Assembly (NCBI GenBank): GCA_905478675.1
Contig: CAJQJI010000006.1
Coordinates: 1-12,854 of the forward strand
Length of the DNA stretch: 12,854 nucleotides
Direction: 5' to 3'
Source: Candidatus Altimarinota bacterium
Lineage (GTDB): Bacteria > Patescibacteriota > Gracilibacteria > UBA4473
Shown: piece after piece, positions 1 through 6,002 of the stretch
Layout of the letters: each line of letters begins with the position of its first letter
Position numbering within the stretch: position 1 is the first letter of the stretch
Program-made: the position numbers and the translations under genes
Notes under the pieces: model-generated
What the model was told of the DNA's origin: nothing
Database searches by the model: none
Seen by the model: the letters and a program-made list of their open reading frames with translations, nothing else

Positions 1-395
1 TGAGCCAATGAAATAACTAACAACCCTAAAATTACAAACCCAAAATGCTTTTGTGCGTTTTGAATATCTTCCTCTTTTCCATCTGACAAGATAAATCTAG
101 TGCCAATCACAATTAAATAAACAATCGCAATCGCCCCAAGAACCACATTGGCTGATTTAATATTTTCATCACTGAAAAAACCATAAATTACACTTTCAAA
201 AAAAGTATAACTAAGCGCCTGTTCTTCAACAATTCGAGCCGCACGATTATTCTCTAAAATACCTCCATAAGCCCCTTCTACCGGCATTGGCAATAAACTT
301 TGAGCCAACACTGGCGTTACCCACGCACTCAGCATTAAAGCCAACAGAAACCCGGCCATGGGAGCTTTAATTCGTTCACAAATCATACGTAGCAT
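1..395 (-). CDS. Membrane protein with signal peptide, VirB2/TrbC-like layout (partial, C-terminus off the left edge)
   Basis: An open frame starts at ATG 395 and runs off the window with no stop, giving 131 codons. The N-terminus (MLRMICERIKAPMAGFLLAL) is basic and then hydrophobic, ending in a likely signal-peptidase site (TPVLA, then QS) near residue 31. A polar stretch of about 50 residues follows. Then comes a membrane helix (about residues 84-102), a short charged hairpin (SDGKEEDIQNAQKHF) and the start of a second helix (GFVILGLLVISLA). Signal peptide, helix, charged turn and helix is the layout of VirB2/TrbC pilin-like subunits, and Patescibacteria often carry such genes. A promoter with a perfect -10 lies so close that the mRNA would start at or next to ATG 395. 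A second ATG at 386 is possible. The family assignment rests on architecture only; the reading frame itself is convincing. Confidence 0.7.
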   Translation of the reverse strand, partial: MLRMICERIKAPMAGFLLALMLSAWVTPVLAQSLLPMPVEGAYGGILENNRAARIVEEQALSYTFFESVIYGFFSDENIKSANVVLGAIAIVYLIVIGTRFILSDGKEEDIQNAQKHFGFVILGLLVISLA

Positions 396-401
396 CCCGT
401 T

Positions 402-430
402 ATTATAGCGGCTTTTCGCCAATTTTACAA
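402..430 (-). promoter_or_regulatory. Sigma-70-type promoter for the left-edge membrane protein, predicting a leaderless mRNA
   Basis: Read on the minus strand, -35 TTGTAA (430-425), a 17-base spacer and a perfect -10 TATAAT (407-402). Only six bases (AACGGG) separate the -10 from ATG 395, so transcription should start at or within a base or two of the start codon. Confidence 0.6.
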
Positions 431-437
431 CTAAATT

Positions 438-465
438 TTGACAAAACTCTGATGACTCCTAATAT
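438..465 (+). promoter_or_regulatory. Sigma-70-type promoter for the 79-residue membrane protein and probably the tRNA pair
   Basis: A perfect -35 TTGACA (438-443) is followed after 16 bases by TAATAT (460-465), which matches four of six -10 positions. The start site would be near 472, about 27 bases before ATG 499. No other promoter is evident before the two tRNAs, so all three genes may share this transcript. It is divergent from the promoter at 402-430. Confidence 0.5.
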
Positions 466-498
466 CTGGCTACTGCGTTAGTTCTTTTCGTTTTGCAC

Positions 499-738
499 AT
501 GCTAATAAGCTTAATCCTAATTGTAGGTGGCATCCTAATGATTGTCTACACTAAACCAGTCGTTGATTTTACTGGAAAATTTGACTTTGCCGAACGATGG
601 TTCCTTTCTGGTGGTACATACACCTTTGTAAAACTGTTCGGACTCATGCTTTCCATTGGCTCATTCATGTGGCTCACCGGAGGCTTAGATGCCTTTCTAG
701 GAGCAACACTTGGACCAATAATTCCAGGATTAAATTAG
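499..738 (+). CDS. Small two-helix membrane protein, conserved-hypothetical type
   Basis: A 79-residue protein with two hydrophobic segments, residues about 2-19 (LISLILIVGGILMIVYT) and about 45-62 (VKLFGLMLSIGSFMWLTGG). They flank an amphipathic loop containing TGKFDFAERWFLSGGTYTF. The loop pattern of a basic/aromatic patch, an acidic-aromatic pair and then GGT before the second helix resembles small membrane proteins I recall from Patescibacteria genomes that have no assigned function. ATG 499 is preferred to an in-frame TTG at 493. Neither has a Shine-Dalgarno site, so the start is uncertain by two codons. The stop is 26 bases before tRNA-Ala, which suggests co-transcription. No function can be given. 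Confidence 0.65.
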   Translation: MLISLILIVGGILMIVYTKPVVDFTGKFDFAERWFLSGGTYTFVKLFGLMLSIGSFMWLTGGLDAFLGATLGPIIPGLN

Positions 739-764
739 CATAAACGCAGTCATTAAATTTTTAC

Positions 765-841
765 GGGGCCTTAGCTCAGCTGGCTAGAGCGCCTGCCTTG
801 CACGCAGGAGGTCATCGGTTCGACTCCGATAGGCTCCACCA
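765..841 (+). tRNA. tRNA-Ala (anticodon UGC)
   Basis: A complete cloverleaf of 77 bases including an encoded CCA (839-841). The acceptor stem GGGGCCT (765-771) pairs with AGGCTCC (831-837) and contains the G3-U70 wobble pair, the identity element of alanine tRNAs. The anticodon stem is CCTGC/GCAGG around loop CTTGCAC, with anticodon TGC at 799-801. The TTCGACT T-loop is intact. Confidence 0.97.
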
Positions 842-869
842 AAAATTTATATGTTTCCGATCAACGATC

Positions 870-944
870 GGGTGGGTAGCTCAGTGGTAGAGCATCTGGC
901 TTTTAACCAGTTGGCCGCGAGTTCGATCCTCGCCCCACCCACCA
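870..944 (+). tRNA. tRNA-Lys (anticodon UUU)
   Basis: A complete cloverleaf of 75 bases with an encoded CCA (942-944). Acceptor stem GGGTGGG (870-876) pairs with CCCACCC (934-940). The anticodon loop CTTTTAA (900-906) carries TTT at 902-904. The T-arm is GCGAG-TTCGATC-CTCGC. The outermost anticodon-stem pair is T-T, which is tolerated. It lies 28 bases after tRNA-Ala, so the two probably form one processed transcript. Confidence 0.96.
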
Positions 945-951
945 CTTTTTC

Positions 952-981
952 AAAACACACGCCCGCTAGGGGGTGTTTTTT
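952..981 (+). terminator. Rho-independent terminator after the tRNA pair
   Basis: AAAACAC (952-958) pairs with GTGTTTT (973-979). An inner CCC/GGG closes a GCTA loop, with a small asymmetric internal loop between the two helices. The T run at 976-981 ends the structure. It also abuts the stop codon of the minus-strand PH-domain gene, so it may limit transcription from both sides. Confidence 0.6.
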
Positions 982-1471
982 AAAAAATAGATTTCTTTGT
1001 CCCCCCGTTTTTTAACTTCTGATTCAAAAACTTAGCGTATCGAGCTGGATCTTTAACGTTTTTAATGTGAATAATTTTACTGTCAGTTCCATAATGAAGC
1101 GAAACTTTTACGTCCCCATAATTAAACATTAAACCACTAAAGGTTTTTTTAAACGTTACTGACTCTAAATGTTCTAATGAATAAGACGAAGTTTTTTGTA
1201 ATATCAAACCAGAATTTACTTCTATTTCTTCCATAGAAATTTCATACGAACGGTGGTACCAACCTAAAAAAATAAAAACACTTAAAAGTATCTGCAACCC
1301 TTCTAAAGCGTTAAAAAGAATCATATTCCCAATAATAGATTCAAGCCCATAAAAAGTAATGAGTAAAAAGTAGATATTCCCCAATAAAAACTGAGAAAGA
1401 ACCACCTTAAAGGCTGGAATAATAAAAGCCTCTCTAACCACAATGCGTTCGCTGTTTTCAATGTTTTCCAT
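980..1471 (-). CDS. Membrane-anchored bacterial PH-domain protein (bPH2/DUF304, YdbS-like)
   Basis: A 163-residue protein. Two hydrophobic helices lie in the first half (about residues 14-40 and 47-70, ending FIFLGWYHR). A compact beta-rich domain follows, starting YEISMEEIEVNSGLILQKT and continuing through LEHLESVTFKK, the FNYGDVKVSL strand and IIHIKNVKDPARYAKFLNQ. Two helices followed by 'Y-x-I-x-x-x-x-I-x-V-x-S-G-L-I' and a late 'YGDV' strand are typical of the bacterial PH-like (bPH2) family, whose function is mostly unknown. The frame is open to ATG 1579, but I start at 1471. There a GGAGAG Shine-Dalgarno sits six bases upstream, and the protein begins MENIENSERIVV as family members do. 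It is divergent from the SLH protein gene. Confidence 0.8.
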   Translation of the reverse strand: MENIENSERIVVREAFIIPAFKVVLSQFLLGNIYFLLITFYGLESIIGNMILFNALEGLQILLSVFIFLGWYHRSYEISMEEIEVNSGLILQKTSSYSLEHLESVTFKKTFSGLMFNYGDVKVSLHYGTDSKIIHIKNVKDPARYAKFLNQKLKNGGTKKSIF

Positions 1472-1477
1472 AATAGA

Positions 1478-1483
1478 CTCTCC
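1478..1483 (-). promoter_or_regulatory. Shine-Dalgarno site that sets the start of the PH-domain gene
   Basis: On the minus strand GGAGAG lies six bases (TCTATT) before ATG 1471. It is one of only two convincing ribosome-binding sites in the window and decides between this start and the longer open frame reaching 1579. Confidence 0.75.
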
Positions 1484-1559
1484 GATCATAATCATCCTGT
1501 TCAGAAAAGGCAAAACACTCAATCTACCGGCAATTAGCAAAAACAAATAAAAAAAGTTG

Positions 1560-1587
1560 TTGCACCGATAGATTTCCATCGTATAAG
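1560..1587 (+). promoter_or_regulatory. Probable promoter of the SLH/I78-like surface protein gene
   Basis: TTGCAC (1560-1565), a 16-base spacer and TATAAG (1582-1587, five of six -10 positions). Transcription would start near 1594 and give a leader of roughly 38 AT-rich bases without a Shine-Dalgarno site. The -35 match is weak. Confidence 0.4.
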
Positions 1588-1631
1588 ATTCTGCTTAACC
1601 TTTTTAAGTAAATATTTTTAATTTTAAATAC

Positions 1632-3236
1632 ATGAAAAACAACCTGCCCACCTACACTTTGGGACTTACTGCTCTAGGGTTACTAATGCAGATCCCATCA
1701 GCGCACGCACTTTCTTTTGTACAAGGCACTATTTTTTTGGAAGCCCAAACCGAAAGCGAATGCACCACTTTAGGCGGAAATTTTACGGAATGGTATAACG
1801 AAACTTACTGTACTAAAAATCCAGAAGTTTCACGCGCCGAATTTTTACAAACTGTTTTAGAAAGCCGTCAAAACACAAGCCTCCAATGTCGTCGGGCTTT
1901 TAACTACCCTGATGTTGACTGGTCCGCCGATTACGCCGACGCACTACAGGTCGCATCTTGTATGAATATTGTCAGCGGGAACCCAGACGGCACGTTTAAA
2001 CCAGAACAAGGTATTACTTACGCCGAAGCCGCCAAAATTATCACACTGGCTTTTGAATTACCTATGACTCGAGAAATGCATCCCACTTGGTATGGAGGCT
2101 ACATTCAAACCCTGAACCGACTAGAAGCCGCCCCAAGAGAGGATATTGAACCGGGAGACACACTGACGCCAATGGAGATGAATCATATCGTTAACACGCT
2201 TAATAAAAACATGACAAATTCAGCAGATTATATTGGGCTGACGGTGGAAGAAGCACAAAGCCTTGCGGCCGAGAATAATACTATTTTTCGCGTGCTTAGC
2301 CTCGATGGACAACCGCTGCCAATGACGCTTGATTATCGTCCTGGAAGAATAAACGCCTCGGTTGAAAACAATATCGTGGTCGACTACACCATTGAAGGAG
2401 AAGAAGAAACGAACGAGTCTACTGTAGACTACCTTGGCCTGACACTTGAAGAAGGACAACTTTTAGCCTCGCAAAATGACACGCCTTTCCGAGTGGTTAT
2501 GCTTGATGGACAAATGCAGCCAACTACTCGTGACTTTAGAGTCGGGCGTATTAATGCGACGATTGAAAATAATTTAATTGTTGATTATTACGTTGAAGGC
2601 GAAGAAAAAAACGAAACCCCGGCCATGCCAAGTGATTATATTGGACTTTCGGTTGAAGCCGCTCAAGCGTTAGCTGAACAAAATGGCGTCCCTTTTCGTG
2701 TTACCATGCAAGACGGACAACCATTACCCGCAACTATGGATTTTAGAATCGGACGCATCAATGCCGCTGTTGAAGACGATATTGTTGTAGACTACAGCGT
2801 TGAAGGCGTCACAGAGAACGAGGAAACCAAAGCTGAACGCTGTGACGAACACGGTAATCGATATAAAAGCGATGAAGAAGCGCTTCAAGCAGGTCTAAGT
2901 TATGCTGAGTTTGGGGCCACTTACTGCGAAGAGTACACCTCAGCCAAAGCCCTTTCTAACATTGAAAAATTTGGAGCAGACGAGACGCCTCAATCAGAGA
3001 TAATCACTATTAAGGTAGCCGCGCAAAAAAGAGAATGTATGGGCGTTGGCCCAATGGAGTGTTTAGTGGTTGATGGCAATAATTGGTACTCAGATATTGA
3101 AGGCTTTGAGTTTGAAGCGGGGTTTGAATACGAATTAAAAATTGAAAAAAACCCTCGTCCAGAACCAATTCCGGCAGACGCAAACGCCTTCACCTATAAA
3201 TTGATTGAGGTTCTAGCTAAAACCCCAACAGAATAA
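1632..3236 (+). CDS. Secreted SLH-domain surface protein with three I78-like inhibitor repeats and a C-terminal DUF4377 domain
   Basis: A 534-residue exported protein. The signal peptide is residues 1-26, with cleavage after the AHA motif. A short segment with two cysteines (C44, C60) follows. SLH-type repeats span about 66-195 and include VSRAEF, FNYPDV and the signature NPDGTFKPEQGITYAEAAKII. These normally hold proteins to the cell-wall polymer or S-layer. Three 58-residue repeats (199-256, 266-323, 335-392) carry the pattern DYxGLxxExxQ, FRV, DGQ, T-x-D-[YF]-R and GRIN. That pattern matches the peptidase inhibitor I78 family (potato inhibitor I-like fold). A linker with C404 and C432 is unassigned. 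Residues 456-531 match DUF4377 (ECMGVGPMECLVV, IEGFEFEAGFEYEL, PADANAFTYKLIEVLAKTP). The gene is monocistronic, with its own promoter candidate and a strong terminator. Domain calls are from motif memory; inhibitor activity is inferred. Confidence 0.85.
   Translation: MKNNLPTYTLGLTALGLLMQIPSAHALSFVQGTIFLEAQTESECTTLGGNFTEWYNETYCTKNPEVSRAEFLQTVLESRQNTSLQCRRAFNYPDVDWSADYADALQVASCMNIVSGNPDGTFKPEQGITYAEAAKIITLAFELPMTREMHPTWYGGYIQTLNRLEAAPREDIEPGDTLTPMEMNHIVNTLNKNMTNSADYIGLTVEEAQSLAAENNTIFRVLSLDGQPLPMTLDYRPGRINASVENNIVVDYTIEGEEETNESTVDYLGLTLEEGQLLASQNDTPFRVVMLDGQMQPTTRDFRVGRINATIENNLIVDYYVEGEEKNETPAMPSDYIGLSVEAAQALAEQNGVPFRVTMQDGQPLPATMDFRIGRINAAVEDDIVVDYSVEGVTENEETKAERCDEHGNRYKSDEEALQAGLSYAEFGATYCEEYTSAKALSNIEKFGADETPQSEIITIKVAAQKRECMGVGPMECLVVDGNNWYSDIEGFEFEAGFEYELKIEKNPRPEPIPADANAFTYKLIEVLAKTPTE
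2226..2807 (+). repeat. Three tandem I78-like domain repeats in the SLH protein gene
   Basis: Units at 2226-2399, 2427-2600 and 2634-2807, each encoding 58 residues, separated by 27 and 33 bases that encode acidic Glu/Thr/Ser-rich linkers. By hand count, units 1 and 3 are identical at 38 of 58 residues. The DNA has diverged at synonymous sites, which points to old duplication or selection on the protein rather than a recent copy event. None of the three units contains cysteine. Confidence 0.9.
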
Positions 3237-3244
3237 ACGCCCGC

Positions 3245-3281
3245 AAAAAGAGAGTCAAACTCGCCTTTGGCTCTCTTTCTT
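3245..3281 (+). terminator. Strong Rho-independent terminator after the SLH protein gene
   Basis: A 13-bp hairpin with one T-G wobble. The left arm is 3247-3259, the loop is CTCGCC (3260-3265) and the right arm is 3266-3278, running into TTTCTT. It lies just after the stop at 3236 and ends 15 bases before the sigma factor start, so it separates the two transcripts. An A run on the left arm could allow bidirectional action. Confidence 0.8.
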
Positions 3282-3295
3282 GATACGATGCGAGT

Positions 3296-3832
3296 ATGAA
3301 CGAAGCGGAGTTTTTAGAACACTACGAAAGCTATAAACATAAAATTTATAGTTACTTTTGTTACCGAACAAATGCCGACACGCTTCTGGCGGAAGATCTT
3401 ACCAGTGAAACATTTCTTAAAGCCCTTAAAAAACGAGATCAGTTTGATCAGACCTTCGCTTTTAGTACCTGGATTTTTACGATTGCCAGAAACACCTTGT
3501 ATGATCATTTCAAAAAAAAGACCCCAGAAACTAAAGACTTAGAAAATATAGAGGAAAACGAGCTAGGCACTTTAAACCTAGAACCCCAATGGATTGAGAA
3601 CCTAGATCAGCCTTTAAAAAAATCAGCCATTCTAGCCGCACTCAACACCCTGCCAGAGTTACAAAAAGACTGCATACTAATGCGCTACCTTCAAGACAAA
3701 AGCACCGAAGAAATTGCGCAAATAACGAACCAATCCAATAGTTATGTACGCATGAGTCTCTCGCGCGGATTAAAAAAAATACGTCCTATGCTCAGCCCAC
3801 TTAAAAATATTTTCATATTCTTTGGCCTTTAA
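3296..3832 (+). CDS. ECF-type sigma-70 family RNA polymerase sigma factor
   Basis: A 178-residue protein with the two domains of extracytoplasmic-function sigma factors. Region 2 is at about residues 8-75 (LAEDLTSETFLKALKKRDQF, then FSTWIFTIARNTLYDHFKKK), which contacts core polymerase and the -10 element. An acidic linker follows. Region 4 is at about 110-165 (LNTLPELQKDCILMRYLQDK, STEEIAQ, YVRMSLSRGLKKIR), a helix-turn-helix for the -35. There is no region 1.1 or 3, and the length is usual for the group. The start is the first in-frame ATG after the terminator; no Shine-Dalgarno site is visible. The next gene starts one base after this stop, so the two should be translationally coupled. Target promoters are unknown; the envelope genes nearby are candidates only. 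Confidence 0.92.
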   Translation: MNEAEFLEHYESYKHKIYSYFCYRTNADTLLAEDLTSETFLKALKKRDQFDQTFAFSTWIFTIARNTLYDHFKKKTPETKDLENIEENELGTLNLEPQWIENLDQPLKKSAILAALNTLPELQKDCILMRYLQDKSTEEIAQITNQSNSYVRMSLSRGLKKIRPMLSPLKNIFIFFGL

Positions 3833-3833
3833 C

Positions 3834-4466
3834 ATGAAATCTAATTCTAAATTTTCGTTTCCCCTCTACCGCCTTTCTTGGTGGGCTGATTGGCGTATTA
3901 AACAAAGAATCAAAAAAGCCTTTCAAACCGAAGCCCCATCTTTTCGGTCGCTCTACTTTAAACCTCAATACGCTTTAGCCCTTTCTTGTCTGTGTATAGC
4001 CTTCTTGGGCGGCGGCTACTTTCTTGGAACCACTCAAACTATTCCAACCGAAACAGCCCCGGCCGTAACGTTGATGGAAGACCCAGTCCCTTTTGCGGTG
4101 CAAACTCGAATGATGGTTAATCCATATCAAACCCTAAATGACAACGCGCAACAAATCACCGAAAAGTTTAGTGCGCTTGCCAACGCCGAAGCGCCTCGTG
4201 TCATCCTCGCCGATATTAAAGTACTCCTAGACAACCAAACTACTCAGCTAGAAACAGAAGTCGTTCAAAGTCCTCAAATGTCATTAGTCTTCACCACTCA
4301 TTTAAAAGCTTACCAAGCCCTCTATGACAAGCTGGTAACCCTAGACGACACCACCAACATTCCAAACCTTCTTCCGCCTAAACTCATCATTGTTGAAGAT
4401 CGACTCACTTCAGAATTTAATTATCATCTAGAGTCTTTTTCTATTGAGGACTGGCTTAATAGGTAA
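3834..4466 (+). CDS. Single-pass membrane protein, likely anti-sigma partner of the ECF sigma factor
   Basis: A 210-residue protein whose ATG begins one base after the sigma factor stop codon. The N-terminal 45 residues are basic and would lie in the cytoplasm (WWADWRIKQRIKKAF). One hydrophobic helix spans about residues 46-66 (YALALSCLCIAFLGGGYFLG), and about 145 mostly helical, polar residues would face outside. Small N-terminal cytoplasmic domain, one helix and an outer domain is the usual layout of membrane anti-sigma factors, and the coupling to the sigma gene supports that role. There is no zinc-binding HxxxCxxC motif, and I do not recognise the family; a DUF5667-like relationship is possible. 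The frame also opens at TTG 3822, inside the sigma gene, but ATG 3834 is the natural start. The function is inferred from context. Confidence 0.72.
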   Translation: MKSNSKFSFPLYRLSWWADWRIKQRIKKAFQTEAPSFRSLYFKPQYALALSCLCIAFLGGGYFLGTTQTIPTETAPAVTLMEDPVPFAVQTRMMVNPYQTLNDNAQQITEKFSALANAEAPRVILADIKVLLDNQTTQLETEVVQSPQMSLVFTTHLKAYQALYDKLVTLDDTTNIPNLLPPKLIIVEDRLTSEFNYHLESFSIEDWLNR

Positions 4467-4534
4467 CCCTAAAGCCGCTTTAATTCTAGAAAGCCAAGTA
4501 GCCACCGGCCATTTTTTCGGTAAGCTATTTTTCG

Positions 4535-5797
4535 ATGAAACTTTACGAACGAACCACCACTTCCGGTCTAAAACTACAGGCAATTTCTATGCCTGGTACC
4601 AACGTTATTACCACACTCGTATTAGTCGGGGCCGGTTCTCGTTATGAAACGAAAGAAAACACCGGACTTTCTCATTTTTTAGAACACATGTTCTTTAAAG
4701 GGGCGAAAAAATACAAAACCCCAAAAGAAGTCAGTGAAGCCGTTGATAGCTTTGGCGGAGAGTTTAACGCTTTTACCGGTAAAGAGTACGCTGGCTATTA
4801 TGTTAAATCGGGTAAAGAAAACTTAAACACTTCTCTTTCTGTGCTATCTGACATGTTGATTGACGCCACTTTCCCGGCCGCAGAAATAGAAAAAGAACGC
4901 GGTGTTATTCTAGAAGAAATGGCCATGTATCAAGATGCCCCTATGTACCAAATCTCATGGGATTTTGAACGACTTGTTTTTGGTGACCAACCGCTTGGTT
5001 GGGACCAAATTGGCACCGCGGAAGTCGTTAAAAACATTTCTCGCGAAGCTTTTGTTGCTTACAAAGAATCACAATACGTAGCCGAAAATATGGTTATTGT
5101 TTGTGCTGGCGCGGTTGATGAAAACACGCTTGATAAGATGGAAGCCATGTTTCCTGTAAGTGATAAACCACGCGGGATTCCCCCAACCAGTTTTAACCCG
5201 AGCTTTGCCACCAACCAGTTAAAATTACGCACTAAAAAAACCGAACAGTATCATTTATCTTTCGGTGTCCAGTGCCTAGCCGAAACCGATCCATTATTCC
5301 CAGCGCTTAAAGTTTTAGGCGTGGCTTTAGGCGGCAATATGAGCTCTCGCATGTTTCAACGAGTCCGTGAAACACAAGGACTTTGCTACTCTATTCGTAC
5401 AAATGTCGATGAATATTCTGACACGGGACTAATGACCACTCGAGCCGGGGTAAAAGTCAGTGAAGTCTTAAAAGCCGTGGCCGCTATTCGACACGAATAC
5501 GACGAAATTGCCGCTAACGGTATTTCTCAAGAAGAGTGTGACAAAGCCATTAATTACCTAGTCGGAAAAACCGATCTTAGTACCGAGGATACCGAAGACG
5601 TAGCGCATGAATACGCAAAAAATGCCTTATTGTATGGCCATATTGAAACCTACGACGACTGGAAAAACAAAGTCCGCGCGGTAAAGCTAGCGGACGTTAA
5701 TCAGCTTGCCAAAGACTTATTTCAACCCGAAAACTTCCGCTTTGCTGGTATTGGCCCCCAACAAGATGAAGATAAACTCAAGGCGTTGTTAAAATAG
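4535..5797 (+). CDS. M16 family zinc metallopeptidase (processing-peptidase/PqqL-like)
   Basis: A 420-residue single-chain member of the pitrilysin clan. The inverted zinc motif HFLEH is at residues 47-51 (H47, E50, H51), followed by the usual MFFKG. The third ligand is expected at E128 in ERGVILEEM, with E121 seven residues earlier, as in the family. The N-terminal M16 domain spans about residues 10-160 and the C-terminal M16C-like domain about 165-350, with LGGNMSSRMFQRVRETQGLC, the Arg/Tyr-containing signature of that half. There is no signal peptide, so it is probably cytoplasmic and degrades peptides. It lies 68 bases after the putative anti-sigma gene with no terminator between, so it may be third in that operon. 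ATG 4535 starts at the conserved N-terminus; no Shine-Dalgarno site is seen. Confidence 0.93.
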   Translation: MKLYERTTTSGLKLQAISMPGTNVITTLVLVGAGSRYETKENTGLSHFLEHMFFKGAKKYKTPKEVSEAVDSFGGEFNAFTGKEYAGYYVKSGKENLNTSLSVLSDMLIDATFPAAEIEKERGVILEEMAMYQDAPMYQISWDFERLVFGDQPLGWDQIGTAEVVKNISREAFVAYKESQYVAENMVIVCAGAVDENTLDKMEAMFPVSDKPRGIPPTSFNPSFATNQLKLRTKKTEQYHLSFGVQCLAETDPLFPALKVLGVALGGNMSSRMFQRVRETQGLCYSIRTNVDEYSDTGLMTTRAGVKVSEVLKAVAAIRHEYDEIAANGISQEECDKAINYLVGKTDLSTEDTEDVAHEYAKNALLYGHIETYDDWKNKVRAVKLADVNQLAKDLFQPENFRFAGIGPQQDEDKLKALLK

Positions 5798-5819
5798 CTT
5801 CTTTCTATTCCCCTTGAGT

Positions 5820-5935
5820 AAATTTTACTATAAAAACCAAAGTATTTTTGTAAGACTGAGCGCGTGTTTGAGCTGAGTCAAAACGAGGCGAGTTCGCTCG
5901 GTCTAGAAAATACTTTGCGGATTTTATTAAAATTT
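5820..5935. repeat. Large nested inverted-repeat element between convergent genes
   Basis: Successive paired arms enclose one another. AAATTTTA (5820-5827) pairs with TAAAATTT (5928-5935). CAAAGTATTTT (5838-5848) pairs perfectly with AAAATACTTTG (5907-5917). GACTGAGCG (5854-5862) pairs with CGCTCGGTC (5895-5903), with one T-G wobble. Inside, CGTgTTTGA (5863-5871) and TCAAAACG (5878-5885) form a further hairpin with one bulged base. The whole would fold into an extended RNA or cruciform of about 116 bases. No open frame and no terminator T run accompany it. It could be a structured RNA, a palindromic mobile repeat or a 3'-end protector; the sequence cannot tell which. Confidence 0.6.
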
Positions 5936-5944
5936 AATCCTGGG

Positions 5945-5982
5945 GTCGCCTTTTTTCTTTCTTTTTTGGCGACACAAAAAAG
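5945..5982. repeat. Two overlapping, mutually exclusive hairpins with poly-T/poly-A arms
   Basis: GTCGCC (5945-5950) pairs with GGCGAC (5968-5973) around a T-rich loop. CTTTTTTG (5961-5968) pairs with CAAAAAAG (5975-5982) around GCGACA. Both use 5968-5973 or its flank, so only one can form at a time. The arrangement may be a palindromic intergenic repeat or contribute to ending the convergent transcripts. Confidence 0.45.
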
Positions 5983-6002
5983 GAAAATAGAAAAATTAGA
6001 TT

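Noticed and set aside
857..871. Hairpin CCGATC-AAC-GATCGG just before tRNA-Lys, considered as a terminator or regulatory site.
   Set aside because: There is no T run and it overlaps the first bases of the tRNA. At most it helps processing, and chance is plausible.
1485..1513. Minus-strand promoter TTGCCT, 17 bases, TATGAT before the PH-domain gene.
   Set aside because: It would start transcription at or inside the GGAGAG ribosome-binding site, which would then be lost, so it does not fit well with the chosen start.
1472..1579. N-terminal extension of the PH-domain frame to ATG 1579.
   Set aside because: The GGAGAG site six bases before ATG 1471 and the family-like N-terminus favour the shorter protein. 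The extra 36 residues resemble nothing in the family.
2220..2459. Minus-strand open frame of 79 codons inside the I78-like region.
   Set aside because: It is antisense to a clearly coding, repeat-conserved region and has no recognisable motif; a shadow frame.
2226..2807. Regular repeat spacing considered as a CRISPR-like array.
   Set aside because: The repeats are in-frame protein domains of 174 bases with diverged DNA, not short identical direct repeats with unique spacers.
4444..4647. Plus-strand frame bridging the anti-sigma and M16 genes.
   Set aside because: It overlaps the conserved N-terminus of the M16 peptidase in another frame and shows no family features.
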